From assembly GCA_913062865.1 (NCBI GenBank), contig CAJXWO010000008.1, positions 1-64,000 of the forward strand: DNA of 64,000 bases, written 5' to 3'. The DNA comes from an uncultured Paracoccaceae bacterium (lineage in GTDB: Bacteria > Pseudomonadota > Alphaproteobacteria > Rhodobacterales > Rhodobacteraceae). Under the pieces are notes generated by a model. That model worked only from the letters and a program-made list of their open reading frames with translations, searched no databases and was not told where the DNA came from. The position numbers were made by a program, and so were the translations under genes. Of this stretch, positions 41,610-51,400 are shown piece after piece (the first letter of the stretch is position 1; each line of letters begins with the position of its first letter).

Positions 41610-43487
41610 GTGAACGGGGCGCGGTGGCTTCTCGACCGCTCCCGCGCGTTCAAGTGCAGGCTGACCTATGCCGTCGACATGGGTCTCGTGATCGGCGCGT
41701 TTCATGCCGGGCTCGCCCTGCGCTACGGCCTGCCCGTTCCCGAGACCGTTGGACGGCTTCTCTGGCCGCTCGGCCTGGTCGTTGCGGGCTCTGACGCGGT
41801 GCTTCTCGCGGTTCTGCAACTTCACCGGATCAAGCTGACGGCGATTGAGGGCAGCGCGATACTCAGGATCGCCGCGGTCTCGGCCGGTCTGGCCGCTACG
41901 GCGGCATGGGCCGGACACCAGCTGAACGCGCCCGATCCGTTTGCCGTGCCGCTGGTCTTCGCCGCCGTGTTCTTCGCCGCTGCGGTCAGCGTACGGGTCG
42001 GCGGGCTGCACCTTCTGACCCTGCTGGCGGACCAGACCGGCCATCGCCGCCCGGTCCTGATCTACGGGGCCGGGGCCGCAGGCATCCAGCTGGCCGCGGC
42101 GTTGCGCCAATCGCACGACACCCGGGCCGTAGGCTTTGTCGACGACACCCCCGCGCTGCACGGCCTGACCGTGGGCGGCCTGATGGTATGGTCCCCTGCA
42201 CGGCTGTCGGATCTGGCCGAACGGCACGCCGTCCGGCGCATCCTTCTGGCGATCCCGTCAAGCCCTCGGGCCCGGCAGAACGCGCTGATCGCGGACTTGT
42301 CCGCTCGTGGATTTGAAGTGCATGTTCTGCCATCCTACAGCGGCATGATCACCGGACGCGGCACAAGCACCACGCCGCACCCGGTGACGCCGGACGCGCT
42401 TCTGGGCCGGGACAAGGTCGATCTGGACGTGCCCGAGATCGCCCGGACCTATGCTGGGCGCGTGGTCATGGTGACCGGCGCTGGCGGCTCTGTCGGAGCC
42501 GAACTCTGCCGTCAGCTGATCGAGTGCAAACCCGCCCGGATCGTGTTGTTCGAACATAATGAATATGCCCTCCACGCCATCGACCATGAACTGCGGCCAC
42601 GGGTCGAGGGAGCGGGGGTCGCCCTTACGGTGCGGCTGGGCTCAGTCACGGACAGGTCACGCGTCGCGGCGGTCATGGACGAGGACCGGGTCGAGATCGT
42701 GCTGCACGCAGCCGCGTACAAACATGTCCCGCTGGTCGAAGAAAACGCCCTGGAAGGCGCCCGCAACAATGTTCTGTGCACGCAGATCGTGGCCGAGGTG
42801 GCGCAGGCACGCGGCGTGGAGCGTTTCATCCTGATCTCGACCGACAAGGCCGTGCGTCCGACCAATGTCATGGGGGCCACGAAACGCATGGCCGAACTCG
42901 TGGTCCAGGATCTGCAGACGCGCAGTCGGGACACGCGGTTCTCCATGGTGCGTTTCGGCAATGTGCTTGGCTCATCGGGATCGGTTCTGCCACTGTTCCG
43001 CAAACAGATCGAGGCCGGCGGCCCCGTCACCGTGACCCATCCGGAGGTGACGCGTTTCTTCATGACGATCCCCGAGGCCGCGCGGCTCGTTCTGCTGGCC
43101 GGTGCCTACTCGACCGGGGGCGATGTCTTCGTACTCGACATGGGGCAGCCCCGCCGGATCCTCGACATCGCGCGCAAGATGATCACCTTGTCCGGCCGCA
43201 GCGTCCGGGATCCGGCCAGCGGCGCCGGCGATATCGAGATCCGGATCACCGGGTTGCGCCCCGGTGAAAAGTTGCGCGAGGAGCTGCTGATCGACGGTGC
43301 CAGCCTGCGAAGCACGCCCCATGCAAAGATCCTGCGCGCCGAAGACCCCATGCTGAGCCAGATCGAGGTGGCCGCGATGCTACGCGACCTGACCCGGGCC
43401 ATTGAACAGGGCGATCCCGACCATCTGCGCCGCCTGATCGCGGCCCGGGTCGAGGGATACGGCCCTCCCGACCGCGCGGCCCTCTGA
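41610..43487 (+). CDS. WbpM/CapD-type nucleotide-sugar 4,6-dehydratase
   Basis: A 625-residue membrane-bound dehydratase. Four hydrophobic helices occupy about residues 20-150, followed by a CoA-binding-like domain (RPVLIYGAGAAGIQLAAALRQS) and an SDR domain starting VVMVTGAGGSVGAELCRQL. The catalytic triad region reads ISTDKAVRPTNVMGATKRMAEL, with Met in place of the usual Tyr, as in WbpM. It makes UDP-4-keto-6-deoxy sugars for surface polysaccharides. GTG at 41610 (AAAGGG site 9 bp upstream) is the chosen start; the open frame extends to 41481 in non-conserved sequence. Confidence 0.85.
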   Translation: MNGARWLLDRSRAFKCRLTYAVDMGLVIGAFHAGLALRYGLPVPETVGRLLWPLGLVVAGSDAVLLAVLQLHRIKLTAIEGSAILRIAAVSAGLAATAAWAGHQLNAPDPFAVPLVFAAVFFAAAVSVRVGGLHLLTLLADQTGHRRPVLIYGAGAAGIQLAAALRQSHDTRAVGFVDDTPALHGLTVGGLMVWSPARLSDLAERHAVRRILLAIPSSPRARQNALIADLSARGFEVHVLPSYSGMITGRGTSTTPHPVTPDALLGRDKVDLDVPEIARTYAGRVVMVTGAGGSVGAELCRQLIECKPARIVLFEHNEYALHAIDHELRPRVEGAGVALTVRLGSVTDRSRVAAVMDEDRVEIVLHAAAYKHVPLVEENALEGARNNVLCTQIVAEVAQARGVERFILISTDKAVRPTNVMGATKRMAELVVQDLQTRSRDTRFSMVRFGNVLGSSGSVLPLFRKQIEAGGPVTVTHPEVTRFFMTIPEAARLVLLAGAYSTGGDVFVLDMGQPRRILDIARKMITLSGRSVRDPASGAGDIEIRITGLRPGEKLREELLIDGASLRSTPHAKILRAEDPMLSQIEVAAMLRDLTRAIEQGDPDHLRRLIAARVEGYGPPDRAAL

Positions 43488-43493
43488 CGGGGT

Positions 43494-43509
43494 CCGGGCA
43501 CAAGCCCGG
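43494..43509. repeat. Short hairpin between convergent genes
   Basis: CCGGGC and GCCCGG flank ACAA in the 43-bp gap between the dehydratase gene and the convergent GT39 gene. There is no T-run. It could weakly stop transcription from both sides. Confidence 0.4.
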
Positions 43510-43530
43510 GACACAGGCCCGTGCCGCGCC

Positions 43531-45240
43531 CTAACCTCGGACCTCTGCTGCCCGGGTGGCGACAAAGACAGGCGTGCCATGGCCCACCGCGAGTGCCGCA
43601 CGATCACCGGATCGCAGCGCTGCAACGATCTCTGCGAGCGAAAGATCCAGGTCGCGCAGCAAGAACGCCCGTTCAACCGCGAACCCGGCGCCGCGCAGCC
43701 CGTCCAGATGCGATTCGGACAGGAACACCACTGTCTCGGCATCGGTATCCCTCGAAGGATCGAAATGCTTAGCATATCGGAACCGGGCCAACCCACCGGT
43801 CCTAAGTCCGATTTCGTCCACGAGCTTGGCATCGTCAAGCACAAGACGCGGCCGCGCCGCGCCACGCCCGGCGGCGCCCTCGATCCGGGCGACGAGCGGG
43901 CCGACCGTGGGCGACAGGACCGTTGCGAAGATCGGCAGGCGTGCCAGGTCGAGCAGTGGAAACACGAGCGCCACACCCAGCATTGCACCGAAAAGGCGCC
44001 TTCCCGACACCAACCATGCAAGCGCGACCGCCCCGCCGCCCGCGAGCAGCGTTCCCGCCCCCCAGGCAGGGCCGCCGAAACGCCACGCCACCAGCGCGGC
44101 GAGGGCAAAGCCGAGACCGGGCAGCCACAGGAACAGGCGCGCCCCACGGCGCAGCCCGTCCTGCAGGACAGCCTGCGGCACGCGACCCGCCGCCAGCGCC
44201 ATGAGCGCCGCAAGCGCAGGTGCCGCCGGCAACGTATAGCGTTCGTAAAGCTGGCTGGAAAAGGCGAACAGCACTATGTTCAGCGCGCACCATACCAGCA
44301 GGAACAGGACGGCAGGCGTGGCCGAAAACGGGGTCCGCACCGCCCGACCGCGCCACAACGCAATCGACAGGCCCGCCACCCCCGGCAAGAGGGGCAGCAC
44401 CATGTCACCTGTGTTCTTGGCGACCCCGGCCAGGACCATGCCGACGTCGAACGCGGCCTTGTCGGTCACCTGATCGCCGAAGAACTGGGCCACCATCTCG
44501 TCAGGATAGCGCTGCCAGACCACGACGAACCATACCGCTGCCAGCCCCAAGGCCAGCAACCCCGCGAAGGCGTCGTGGCGCGACGGGCCCGCATGCCCCC
44601 ACCCGCGCAAGGAAAGACCGGCGCGCCAAGACAGGGCCAGCACAAGGAGAAGGAGCGCCAGCATTCCCTTGGCCAGTATCGCCACAGCGATGCCGAGGTA
44701 GACCGCGTAATAGGTCCAGACCGGTGGGCGGTCCCCGCGCAAGAGCCGTACCACCCCGATCAGCGCCACCGTCGTGCCGAGGATCAGGGGCATGTCGGGA
44801 ATGTGCTGGCTGGCGGTGCTGAAGAACACCCGGTGACCCGCCATCAGCGCCGTTGCGAAGACGGCAACCGGGGCGGACGCGCCCAACGCCCGTGCAAGGA
44901 CATAGCTCAGCGCGAGGATCGCCGCGGCGCTCGACACGAACAGCAGCTTCGCCCCGGCCAGCGTCTGGCCCAGCGCGGCAAACCCTGCAACCACGTAGTA
45001 GTAGGTCAGCGGCGGCTTCTTGAGGCGGATCGCGCCATCCTCGGCCCGGGGGATCAGGTAGTCCCCGGTCGCCATCATCTGTGCGGCCGCGATGGTATAG
45101 CGCCGCTCGTCCGGGTGCGGATTGAGCGGCCAGATCAGCGAGGGCAGACTGGCCAGCACGAAGACCGCGATCAGCAGACCGAGCGCAAGACGCGCCCCTT
45201 GTGCCGGGCGCGACCCAACGGATGTCTGTGTGGCTGACAT
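43531..45240 (-). CDS. ArnT/PMT-like membrane glycosyltransferase (GT39 type)
   Basis: A 569-residue integral membrane protein with 10-12 helices. The first periplasmic loop has the acidic motif NPHPDERRYTIAAAQMMATGDYLIPRAEDGAIRLKKPPLTYYYVV, with the Asp-Glu of GT39/GT83 enzymes. A soluble C-terminal part of about 130 residues follows. Such enzymes transfer a sugar from a polyprenyl phosphate to lipid A or proteins. It is divergent from the GT2/LABN genes that could make and move that lipid-linked sugar. Start at 45240. Confidence 0.85.
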   Translation of the reverse strand: MSATQTSVGSRPAQGARLALGLLIAVFVLASLPSLIWPLNPHPDERRYTIAAAQMMATGDYLIPRAEDGAIRLKKPPLTYYYVVAGFAALGQTLAGAKLLFVSSAAAILALSYVLARALGASAPVAVFATALMAGHRVFFSTASQHIPDMPLILGTTVALIGVVRLLRGDRPPVWTYYAVYLGIAVAILAKGMLALLLLVLALSWRAGLSLRGWGHAGPSRHDAFAGLLALGLAAVWFVVVWQRYPDEMVAQFFGDQVTDKAAFDVGMVLAGVAKNTGDMVLPLLPGVAGLSIALWRGRAVRTPFSATPAVLFLLVWCALNIVLFAFSSQLYERYTLPAAPALAALMALAAGRVPQAVLQDGLRRGARLFLWLPGLGFALAALVAWRFGGPAWGAGTLLAGGGAVALAWLVSGRRLFGAMLGVALVFPLLDLARLPIFATVLSPTVGPLVARIEGAAGRGAARPRLVLDDAKLVDEIGLRTGGLARFRYAKHFDPSRDTDAETVVFLSESHLDGLRGAGFAVERAFLLRDLDLSLAEIVAALRSGDRAALAVGHGTPVFVATRAAEVRG

Positions 45241-45304
45241 GGTGCTGCCTCCTGTCACGGGCCTCGCCGCACCGATAGGCCAACGGGCCCCTGCGTTCCA
45301 GCAC

Positions 45305-45325
45305 GCTCTGCCCACGTGCGGCAGA
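45305..45325. repeat. Inverted repeat in the GT39/GT2 divergent region
   Basis: CTCTGCC and GGCAGAG with 7 bp between lie in the 182-bp region between two divergent start codons. It could be an operator; nothing else in the region is clear. Confidence 0.35.
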
Positions 45326-45422
45326 GACCCGCCCGCCCCCGGTCACGCCGTTGACGGGACGGGGGAACGGGCATAGAGCGAGGCATCCGTTTCTGACCCT
45401 GCCTCGCGAGGCCGTCGCGTCC

Positions 45423-46181
45423 ATGTCCGCCACCGATCCTGCCCCGACCACCGCTCCGGATGCACCTCTGGTGTCGGTCGTGATCCCGATGCACAACGAA
45501 GGCGCGGCCATTCCGGACCTGATCGCCGGTGTCGCGCGCGCGCTCGACGGCATGGCGTCGGCTGAGATCATCGCCGTCGATGACGGATCGACGGACGACA
45601 CGCTGACCCGGCTGCGCACTGCCCAAGCCACCCAACCGCGCTTGCGCGTGCTGAGCCATGACCGCTGCGGCGGTCAGAGTGCGGCCGTGCATTCCGGCGT
45701 CATGGCGGCGCGGGCACCGATCTGCTGTACGCTCGATGGCGACGGGCAGAACCCACCAGAGGAATTGCCCAAGCTCTGGCAACCGATCCTCGACGACGCG
45801 TCCGGAACCGTGGCGCTGGTCGCCGGGCAGCGGCAGGGACGCAAGGATACGTTGTCGAAAAAGCTCGCCTCGCGCGCGGCGAACGCGATCCGAGGCCGGA
45901 TCCTCCGTGATGGCACGCGCGACACGGGCTGCGGGCTCAAGGGCTTTCGCACCGAAGCGTTCCGGACACTGCCCTATTTCGACCATATGCACCGCTACCT
46001 GCCCGCTTTGTTCAAGGCCCATGGCTGGGATGTGGCGCTGGTGGATGTCAGCCATCGGCCGCGCGTGGCGGGGCAGTCGAAATATACCAATCTGGGCCGC
46101 GCCATAGCCGGGGCCTGGGATCTTCTCGGCGTGGTCTGGCTGATCCGACGCGCCAAGAAAAGCCGCGCCAGCGAGGTTTGA
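45423..46181 (+). CDS. Family 2 glycosyltransferase (dolichol-phosphate-sugar synthase-like)
   Basis: A 252-residue cytoplasmic GT-A enzyme: VSVVIPMHNEGAAIPDLIAGV, AEIIAVDDGSTDDTLTRLR, the metal site CTLDGDGQNPPEELP (DGD), and DTGCGLKGFRTEAFRTLPYFDHMHRYLPALFKAHG. No membrane helices follow. It transfers a sugar from a nucleotide to polyprenyl phosphate. It is 6 bp from the LABN gene and forms an operon with it. Confidence 0.89.
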   Translation: MSATDPAPTTAPDAPLVSVVIPMHNEGAAIPDLIAGVARALDGMASAEIIAVDDGSTDDTLTRLRTAQATQPRLRVLSHDRCGGQSAAVHSGVMAARAPICCTLDGDGQNPPEELPKLWQPILDDASGTVALVAGQRQGRKDTLSKKLASRAANAIRGRILRDGTRDTGCGLKGFRTEAFRTLPYFDHMHRYLPALFKAHGWDVALVDVSHRPRVAGQSKYTNLGRAIAGAWDLLGVVWLIRRAKKSRASEV

Positions 46182-46186
46182 GGCAG

Positions 46187-46492
46187 ATGATCGAGGCAAT
46201 CCTGAATTTCCTGCAGGTGGACACTCCGACCGAGGCCGCCTGGGTGGCCATCGGCCTTGTCGGGCAGCTTTTGTTCACCGCCCGTTTCCTCGTGCAATGG
46301 ATTTCGTCGGAACGGGCGCGCCGCTCGATCATTCCAATGGCCTTCTGGTATTTCTCGATTGGCGGCGGACTGATCCTCTTGAGCTACGCGATCTACCGCA
46401 AGGATCCGGTGTTCATCCTCGGCCAGTCCATGGGCGTGTTCATCTACCTGCGCAACATCTGGCTGATCCGGACCGAGGCGCGGCAGGGCTGA
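46187..46492 (+). CDS. LABN (lipid A biosynthesis N-terminal) domain membrane protein
   Basis: A 101-residue protein with three membrane helices: AAWVAIGLVGQLLFTARFLVQWISSE, IPMAFWYFSIGGGLILLSYAIY and PVFILGQSMGVFIYLRNIWLI. The SWEET/PQ-loop-like motif FLVQWISSERARRSIIP-FW is typical of LABN domains, which often accompany GT2 and ArnT-like proteins. It could help move a lipid-linked sugar. Start ATG 46187 is preferred over TTG at 46178. Confidence 0.85.
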   Translation: MIEAILNFLQVDTPTEAAWVAIGLVGQLLFTARFLVQWISSERARRSIIPMAFWYFSIGGGLILLSYAIYRKDPVFILGQSMGVFIYLRNIWLIRTEARQG

Positions 46493-46593
46493 TCCGCGGG
46501 CCGTCGGATCAGCAATTTTCCGCGATCATGCCCCCGGGCGATGGCCGAACCCTGCGCCGGGCCTTATCTATCGGATCGAAAGGTTCGTCGCCA

Positions 46594-48432
46594 ATGTCCT
46601 ACCTCCGTTCCAGTCTGCATGCCGCCCTTGTCGGGCTCGGGCTTTGCCTGTGCGGACCGGCTGTCGCGTTGGACGATGTGACATTCCGCGTAAGCGGCCC
46701 CGCCGCCCAGGAAATCACCGAGACCCTGCGCGCAGCATCCCTGGCCCGGCAGCTCGAACGGGACGGGGTCGACGATCCGCGCGATGTGCTGAGTGCCGCG
46801 CAGGGCGATTACGCCCGCATGGTCGAGGCGCTCTATGCGCTCGGATATTACGGCAGCACGGTGCAGATCCGTGTCGACGGGCAAGAGGCGGCCCTCATGG
46901 ATCCCTTCGCCCGACCAACTGCCGTGGACCAGGTCGAGATCCGCGTCGATCCAGGCCCGCAGTTCCGCTTCGAACGTCTCGACATCGCGCCGCGCGCGCC
47001 CGGCACCGTCCTGCCCGAGGGCTTGGCACCCGGGCAACCCGCGCGCGCCACACATATCACCCAGGCCGCCCGCGACGCGGTCGAAGGGTGGCGCCAGCAG
47101 GGTCATGCCAAGGCACGCGTCGCAGCGCAGGACATCCGGGCGCAACATGACAATGGCACGCTTGACCTCGGCATACGGCTGGATCCCGGCCCGCGCGTGA
47201 CCTTCGGCGATGGGGTCGTGTCGGGCGACACGCGAGTCAAACCACCGCGCATCCGCCAGATCGCAGGGTTGCCCCGGGGCGAGGTCTTCGACCCTGCGGC
47301 GCTGGCCAAGGCCGAAAGCCGCTTGCGACGTACCGGCACCTTCGGATCGGTCCAGCTGACCGAAGCCGAGACCGTCATGCCCGATGGCAGGATGGACATC
47401 CTGATCGACGTTACCGACCGCGCGCCGCGGCGCATCGGGGCGGGGGCGGAATTGTCAAGCTTCGACGGCCTGACCCTGTCGGGCTTCTGGCTGCATCGCA
47501 ACATCCTGGGCGGGGCCGAGCGCCTGCGCCTCGAGGGCGAGGTCACCCAGCTGGGCACCGAGGGTGTCGGAGACGGCAGCAGCACCGATTACAGCCTGTC
47601 TGCCCGCTTCGAAAAGCCGGCGGTTTACGGCCCGGACACGCTATTCTTCGCCGAAGCCGGCCTGTCCTACCTCGACGAGGACAACTACTCCGAAGAGCTT
47701 GCCGCGCTGACCTTCGGTGCCTCGCGGGAATTCTCTGACCAACTGACCGGCGATCTGGGGATCGGCCTGTCCTATGCCCGGGTGACCGACCGTTATGCGC
47801 AAGAATTCGTGCCGCCGCGCCCGCGCGAACGGGAATTGCTCGTGGCCTCGCTGCCCGTGGCGTTGACCTGGGACACGCGCGACGACCCGCTGGATGCCGC
47901 GCGCGGCTTTTTCCTGCGCGGCGAGATCGAACCCTTCCGAGAGACATACCGCGGTGAGAATGGCGCGCGATTGGGTTTTGACGGACGCGCCTATCGGCGT
48001 CTGGGCGAAGACAGCCGAACGGTTCTGGCTGGGCGGCTGCAACTTGGGTCGCTTGCCGGGCCCGACGCACGGGACGCGCCACCGGACTTCCTGTTCTACT
48101 CGGGCGGCGGTGGGACGGTGCGCGGCCAGCCCTTCGACTCGCTCGAAGCCGACTACGGGGAAGTCTCCCTTGGCGGGCGCAGCTTTGCCGCCCTGTCCGG
48201 CGAGGTCCGCGTCGACCTGACGGACCGGGCGGGCCTCGTGGCCTTCGCGGACGCGGGATATGTGGACACGGGCAGCTTCTTTTATGGCGACGGCGACTGG
48301 CATGCCGGTGCCGGGCTTGGGTTTCGCTACCAGACCCCGGTCGGGCCGATCCGTTTCGATATCGCCGGACCGCTGACCGATAACACGGCGGATGGCGTGC
48401 AATTCTATGTCGGCATCGGGCAGGCGTTTTGA
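46594..48432 (+). CDS. tamA: TamA outer-membrane assembly protein
   Basis: A 612-residue Omp85 protein. After a signal peptide (ending AVA) come three POTRA domains (to about 270), then a 16-strand barrel: ADVTDRAPRRIGAGAELSSFDG through the signature VRGQPFDSLEADYGEVSLGGRSFAALSGEVRVDL and the final FRYQTPVGPIRFDIAGPL...QFYVGIGQAF with a terminal aromatic residue. With TamB it helps insert outer-membrane proteins or transport phospholipids. It overlaps tamB by ATGA. Confidence 0.93.
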   Translation: MSYLRSSLHAALVGLGLCLCGPAVALDDVTFRVSGPAAQEITETLRAASLARQLERDGVDDPRDVLSAAQGDYARMVEALYALGYYGSTVQIRVDGQEAALMDPFARPTAVDQVEIRVDPGPQFRFERLDIAPRAPGTVLPEGLAPGQPARATHITQAARDAVEGWRQQGHAKARVAAQDIRAQHDNGTLDLGIRLDPGPRVTFGDGVVSGDTRVKPPRIRQIAGLPRGEVFDPAALAKAESRLRRTGTFGSVQLTEAETVMPDGRMDILIDVTDRAPRRIGAGAELSSFDGLTLSGFWLHRNILGGAERLRLEGEVTQLGTEGVGDGSSTDYSLSARFEKPAVYGPDTLFFAEAGLSYLDEDNYSEELAALTFGASREFSDQLTGDLGIGLSYARVTDRYAQEFVPPRPRERELLVASLPVALTWDTRDDPLDAARGFFLRGEIEPFRETYRGENGARLGFDGRAYRRLGEDSRTVLAGRLQLGSLAGPDARDAPPDFLFYSGGGGTVRGQPFDSLEADYGEVSLGGRSFAALSGEVRVDLTDRAGLVAFADAGYVDTGSFFYGDGDWHAGAGLGFRYQTPVGPIRFDIAGPLTDNTADGVQFYVGIGQAF

Positions 48433-51400
48433 TGCGGTTGGGCCTTCTTGTCCTGGCACTCATCCTGATGCCGCTCTGCGCCATGGCCCAGGATCGGGCC
48501 GCAGACGACCGCGGCTTTATCCAGGGGCTTCTGGAGGACGCGCTGTCCGGGCCCGGGCGCAGCGTCCGGATCGAAGGTTTCGAAGGGGCGCTCAGCGCGC
48601 GGGCAACGATCGAGACAATCACGGTGGCCGACCGCGACGGGGTCTGGTTGACCCTGAGCGATGTTGCGCTGGTCTGGACGCGTTCTGCGCTGCTGAATGG
48701 CCGGATCGAGATCGACGAGATCACGGTGGACCGGATCGCGCTGCCCCGTGCGCCGCTGCCCACCGAAACGGACCTGCCAAGCCCCGAGGCGCGGGGCAGC
48801 TTTTCCTTGCCGGACCTGCCGGTATCGGTGCGTATCGACGCGCTGAACGTGGGTCGGGCAGAGCTGGGCGCGCCCCTTTTCGGAGAGGCCGCGGCGCTGT
48901 CTCTGTCCGGGCGGGCCGACCTTTCGCGAGGCACCGGATCGGCCGAGCTGGCGATCAACCGGCTGGACGCGGAGGGCGCACTGACCCTCGATGGCGCCTT
49001 CGACAACGCCAGCCGCCAGCTTCGGCTGGACCTGTCGCTTGACGAGCCCGAGGGCGGCATCGCCGTGCGCCTGCTAGGGATTCCCGAGCGCCCGTCCCTG
49101 CGCCTGAGGGTCGATGGCAACGATCCGATCACCGCCTTCGAGGCCCGGGTGCAGCTCGCCACAGCCGGTGAGGAGCGGCTGGCAGGCACGGTGACCCTGC
49201 AAGGCGACCAGACCGGCACGGCGGGCATCGGCCTCGATGTGGGGGGCGACCTCGCGCCGGTGTTCGCACCGGCCTATCGCGATTTCCTGGGCGACAGCGT
49301 CGCGCTGAAGGCACGTGGCAGCCGGTCCACCGATGGCGCGCTGTCGCTCGAGGATTTCACCCTGCGCGCCGCGGCACTGCGCCTGACTGGATCGGGCCGG
49401 ATCGCGCCCGATGGCTGGCCAGAGCGGTTGGCGCTGGACGGTCGGATCGTACCGCCCGAAGGCGACCGGGTCATCCTGCCGTTGCCCGGTGGCCGCAGTT
49501 CAGTGGCATCGGTCACACTCAGCGGCCAGTTCGACGCCGCGCGCGGGGACAGCTGGCAACTGACCGGCGCGGCCCAGGGCCTGCGCAGCAGGGGCTTTTC
49601 GGCCGAGCGGCTGGCCTTTTCCGGGGCAGGCGAAATCGGACGCCGCAACGAACGGGTCGCCGGAACGCTACAACTTAACGGGACGGGGCTCGCCCCCGCC
49701 GACCCGGCGCTCGCCCGGGCGATCGGCCCCGTGCTGGCCGGGCGCATCGGCTTTGACTGGTCACGCGGCGCCCCTTTGCGGCTGGCCGATATCGACCTGG
49801 GCGGTGCGGATTACGGGCTGACCGGCGCGCTGAACGTATCGGGCCTGAACGGCCCGGCCGACCTGGTGCTGGAACCCGATGCCCGGCTAGAGGCGCGCGA
49901 CCTGAGCCGTTTCGCGGGCCTTGCGGGGGTCGACCTATCGGGGTCCGCGCAGCTGGGTGTATCGGGCAGTGTGGCACCTTTGACGGGTCTCTTGTCGGTG
50001 CGGTTCGATGGCATGACGCGCGACCTTGCCACCGGAATCGGTCCTGTCGATCCGCTCGTGACGGGCGAGGGCCGCCTGGCACTGGGCATTCAGCGCGACA
50101 CGGCGGGCACGCGCATCACGCCGCTGGCAATCGTCACGTCCAATGGCCGGATCACTGGCGAGGCCGTTCTGCGCAACGGGGCGAGCCGCGCCGATCTGGC
50201 GGTCGAGATACCTGATCTTGCCGTGGCACTCCCGGACCTAAGCGGCGCAGCGACGCTGGACCTATCGGCCCGACAGACTGGGGATGTTTGGGATGTCACG
50301 GGCCGTACGGACCTTCCCGGCGCCACAGTTGCCGACCTGTCCGGGCAGATCACCCGGACTGCCGAGAACACCACCCGGGCGGAGGGCCGCATCAGCGCCG
50401 AGATCGGGCGACTGTCGGCCTTCAGCCGCGTCACCGGGCGATCGCTGGCCGGGTCGGCCACGCTGTCAGCCTCCGGTGAAACGGACCTTTCTACCGGGGC
50501 CTACGACGTCGATGCCCGGGGACGCACGACCGGCTTGCGATTTGACCAGCCGATGCTGGCGCCGCTCTTCAGCGGTACCACCGCCTTCGAGCTGTCCGCC
50601 GCGCGCGACCCGGACGGACGGGTCCGGATCGACACGGCCGACCTGACCGGACCCGGTCTGTCAGCCGACCTTTCCGGCACCATCGACGGTGCCCAAAGCG
50701 CGATCGACTACCGCCTTTCGGTGCCGGATCTCGGCCGCGTCGTGGCCGAGCTTCCCGGGGCGGCGACCCTGACCGGCACCGCGCGGCGCGATGGGGGTCC
50801 TTGGCAGGTCGCGGCATCGGGCACCGGTCCGGGCGGGTTGACCCTGACAACTGACGGCACCGTTTCCCCGGATGGCCGGCGCCTGGATCTGTCCCTGTCC
50901 GGCGGCCTGCCGCTTGCCTTGGCCAACCCGCAATTGAACGGGCAGACCCTGTCGGGCCGCATGCGATACGACGTGACGGTGCTGGGCCCGCCGGCCCTGC
51001 GTTCGGTGTCCGGGCGTCTGAGCGTGGCGGAGGGCCGCGTCTCTGCACCCGCGCTCAACATCGCGGTCGAGGGGATCTCCGGGCCGATTACGCTGGCCGG
51101 CGGACAGGCCCGCGCAGACCTTGCAGGCAACATCGCCACGGGGGGACGCGTCACCCTGACCGGACCGGTGGCGCTCGCAGCCCCCTTCAATGCAGATCTC
51201 GGAGCCACCATCACTGCGGCAACCCTACGCGATCGCGCGCTTTACGAGGCAGGGCTGGGCGGCCGCGTCACGCTGACGGGCCCGCTTGAAGGCGGGGCAC
51301 GTATCGGCGGGCAGATTGCGCTCGATACGGTGGAACTGCGCATTCCGCAGCTCGGCCCAAGCTATTCCCCGCTCGACGGGCTGCGCCATATCGCGCCGGA

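Noticed and set aside
43494-43509. Classical terminator for the nucleotide-sugar dehydratase gene
   Set aside because: The stem is only 6 bp and no T-run follows on either strand; it was kept only as a hairpin.
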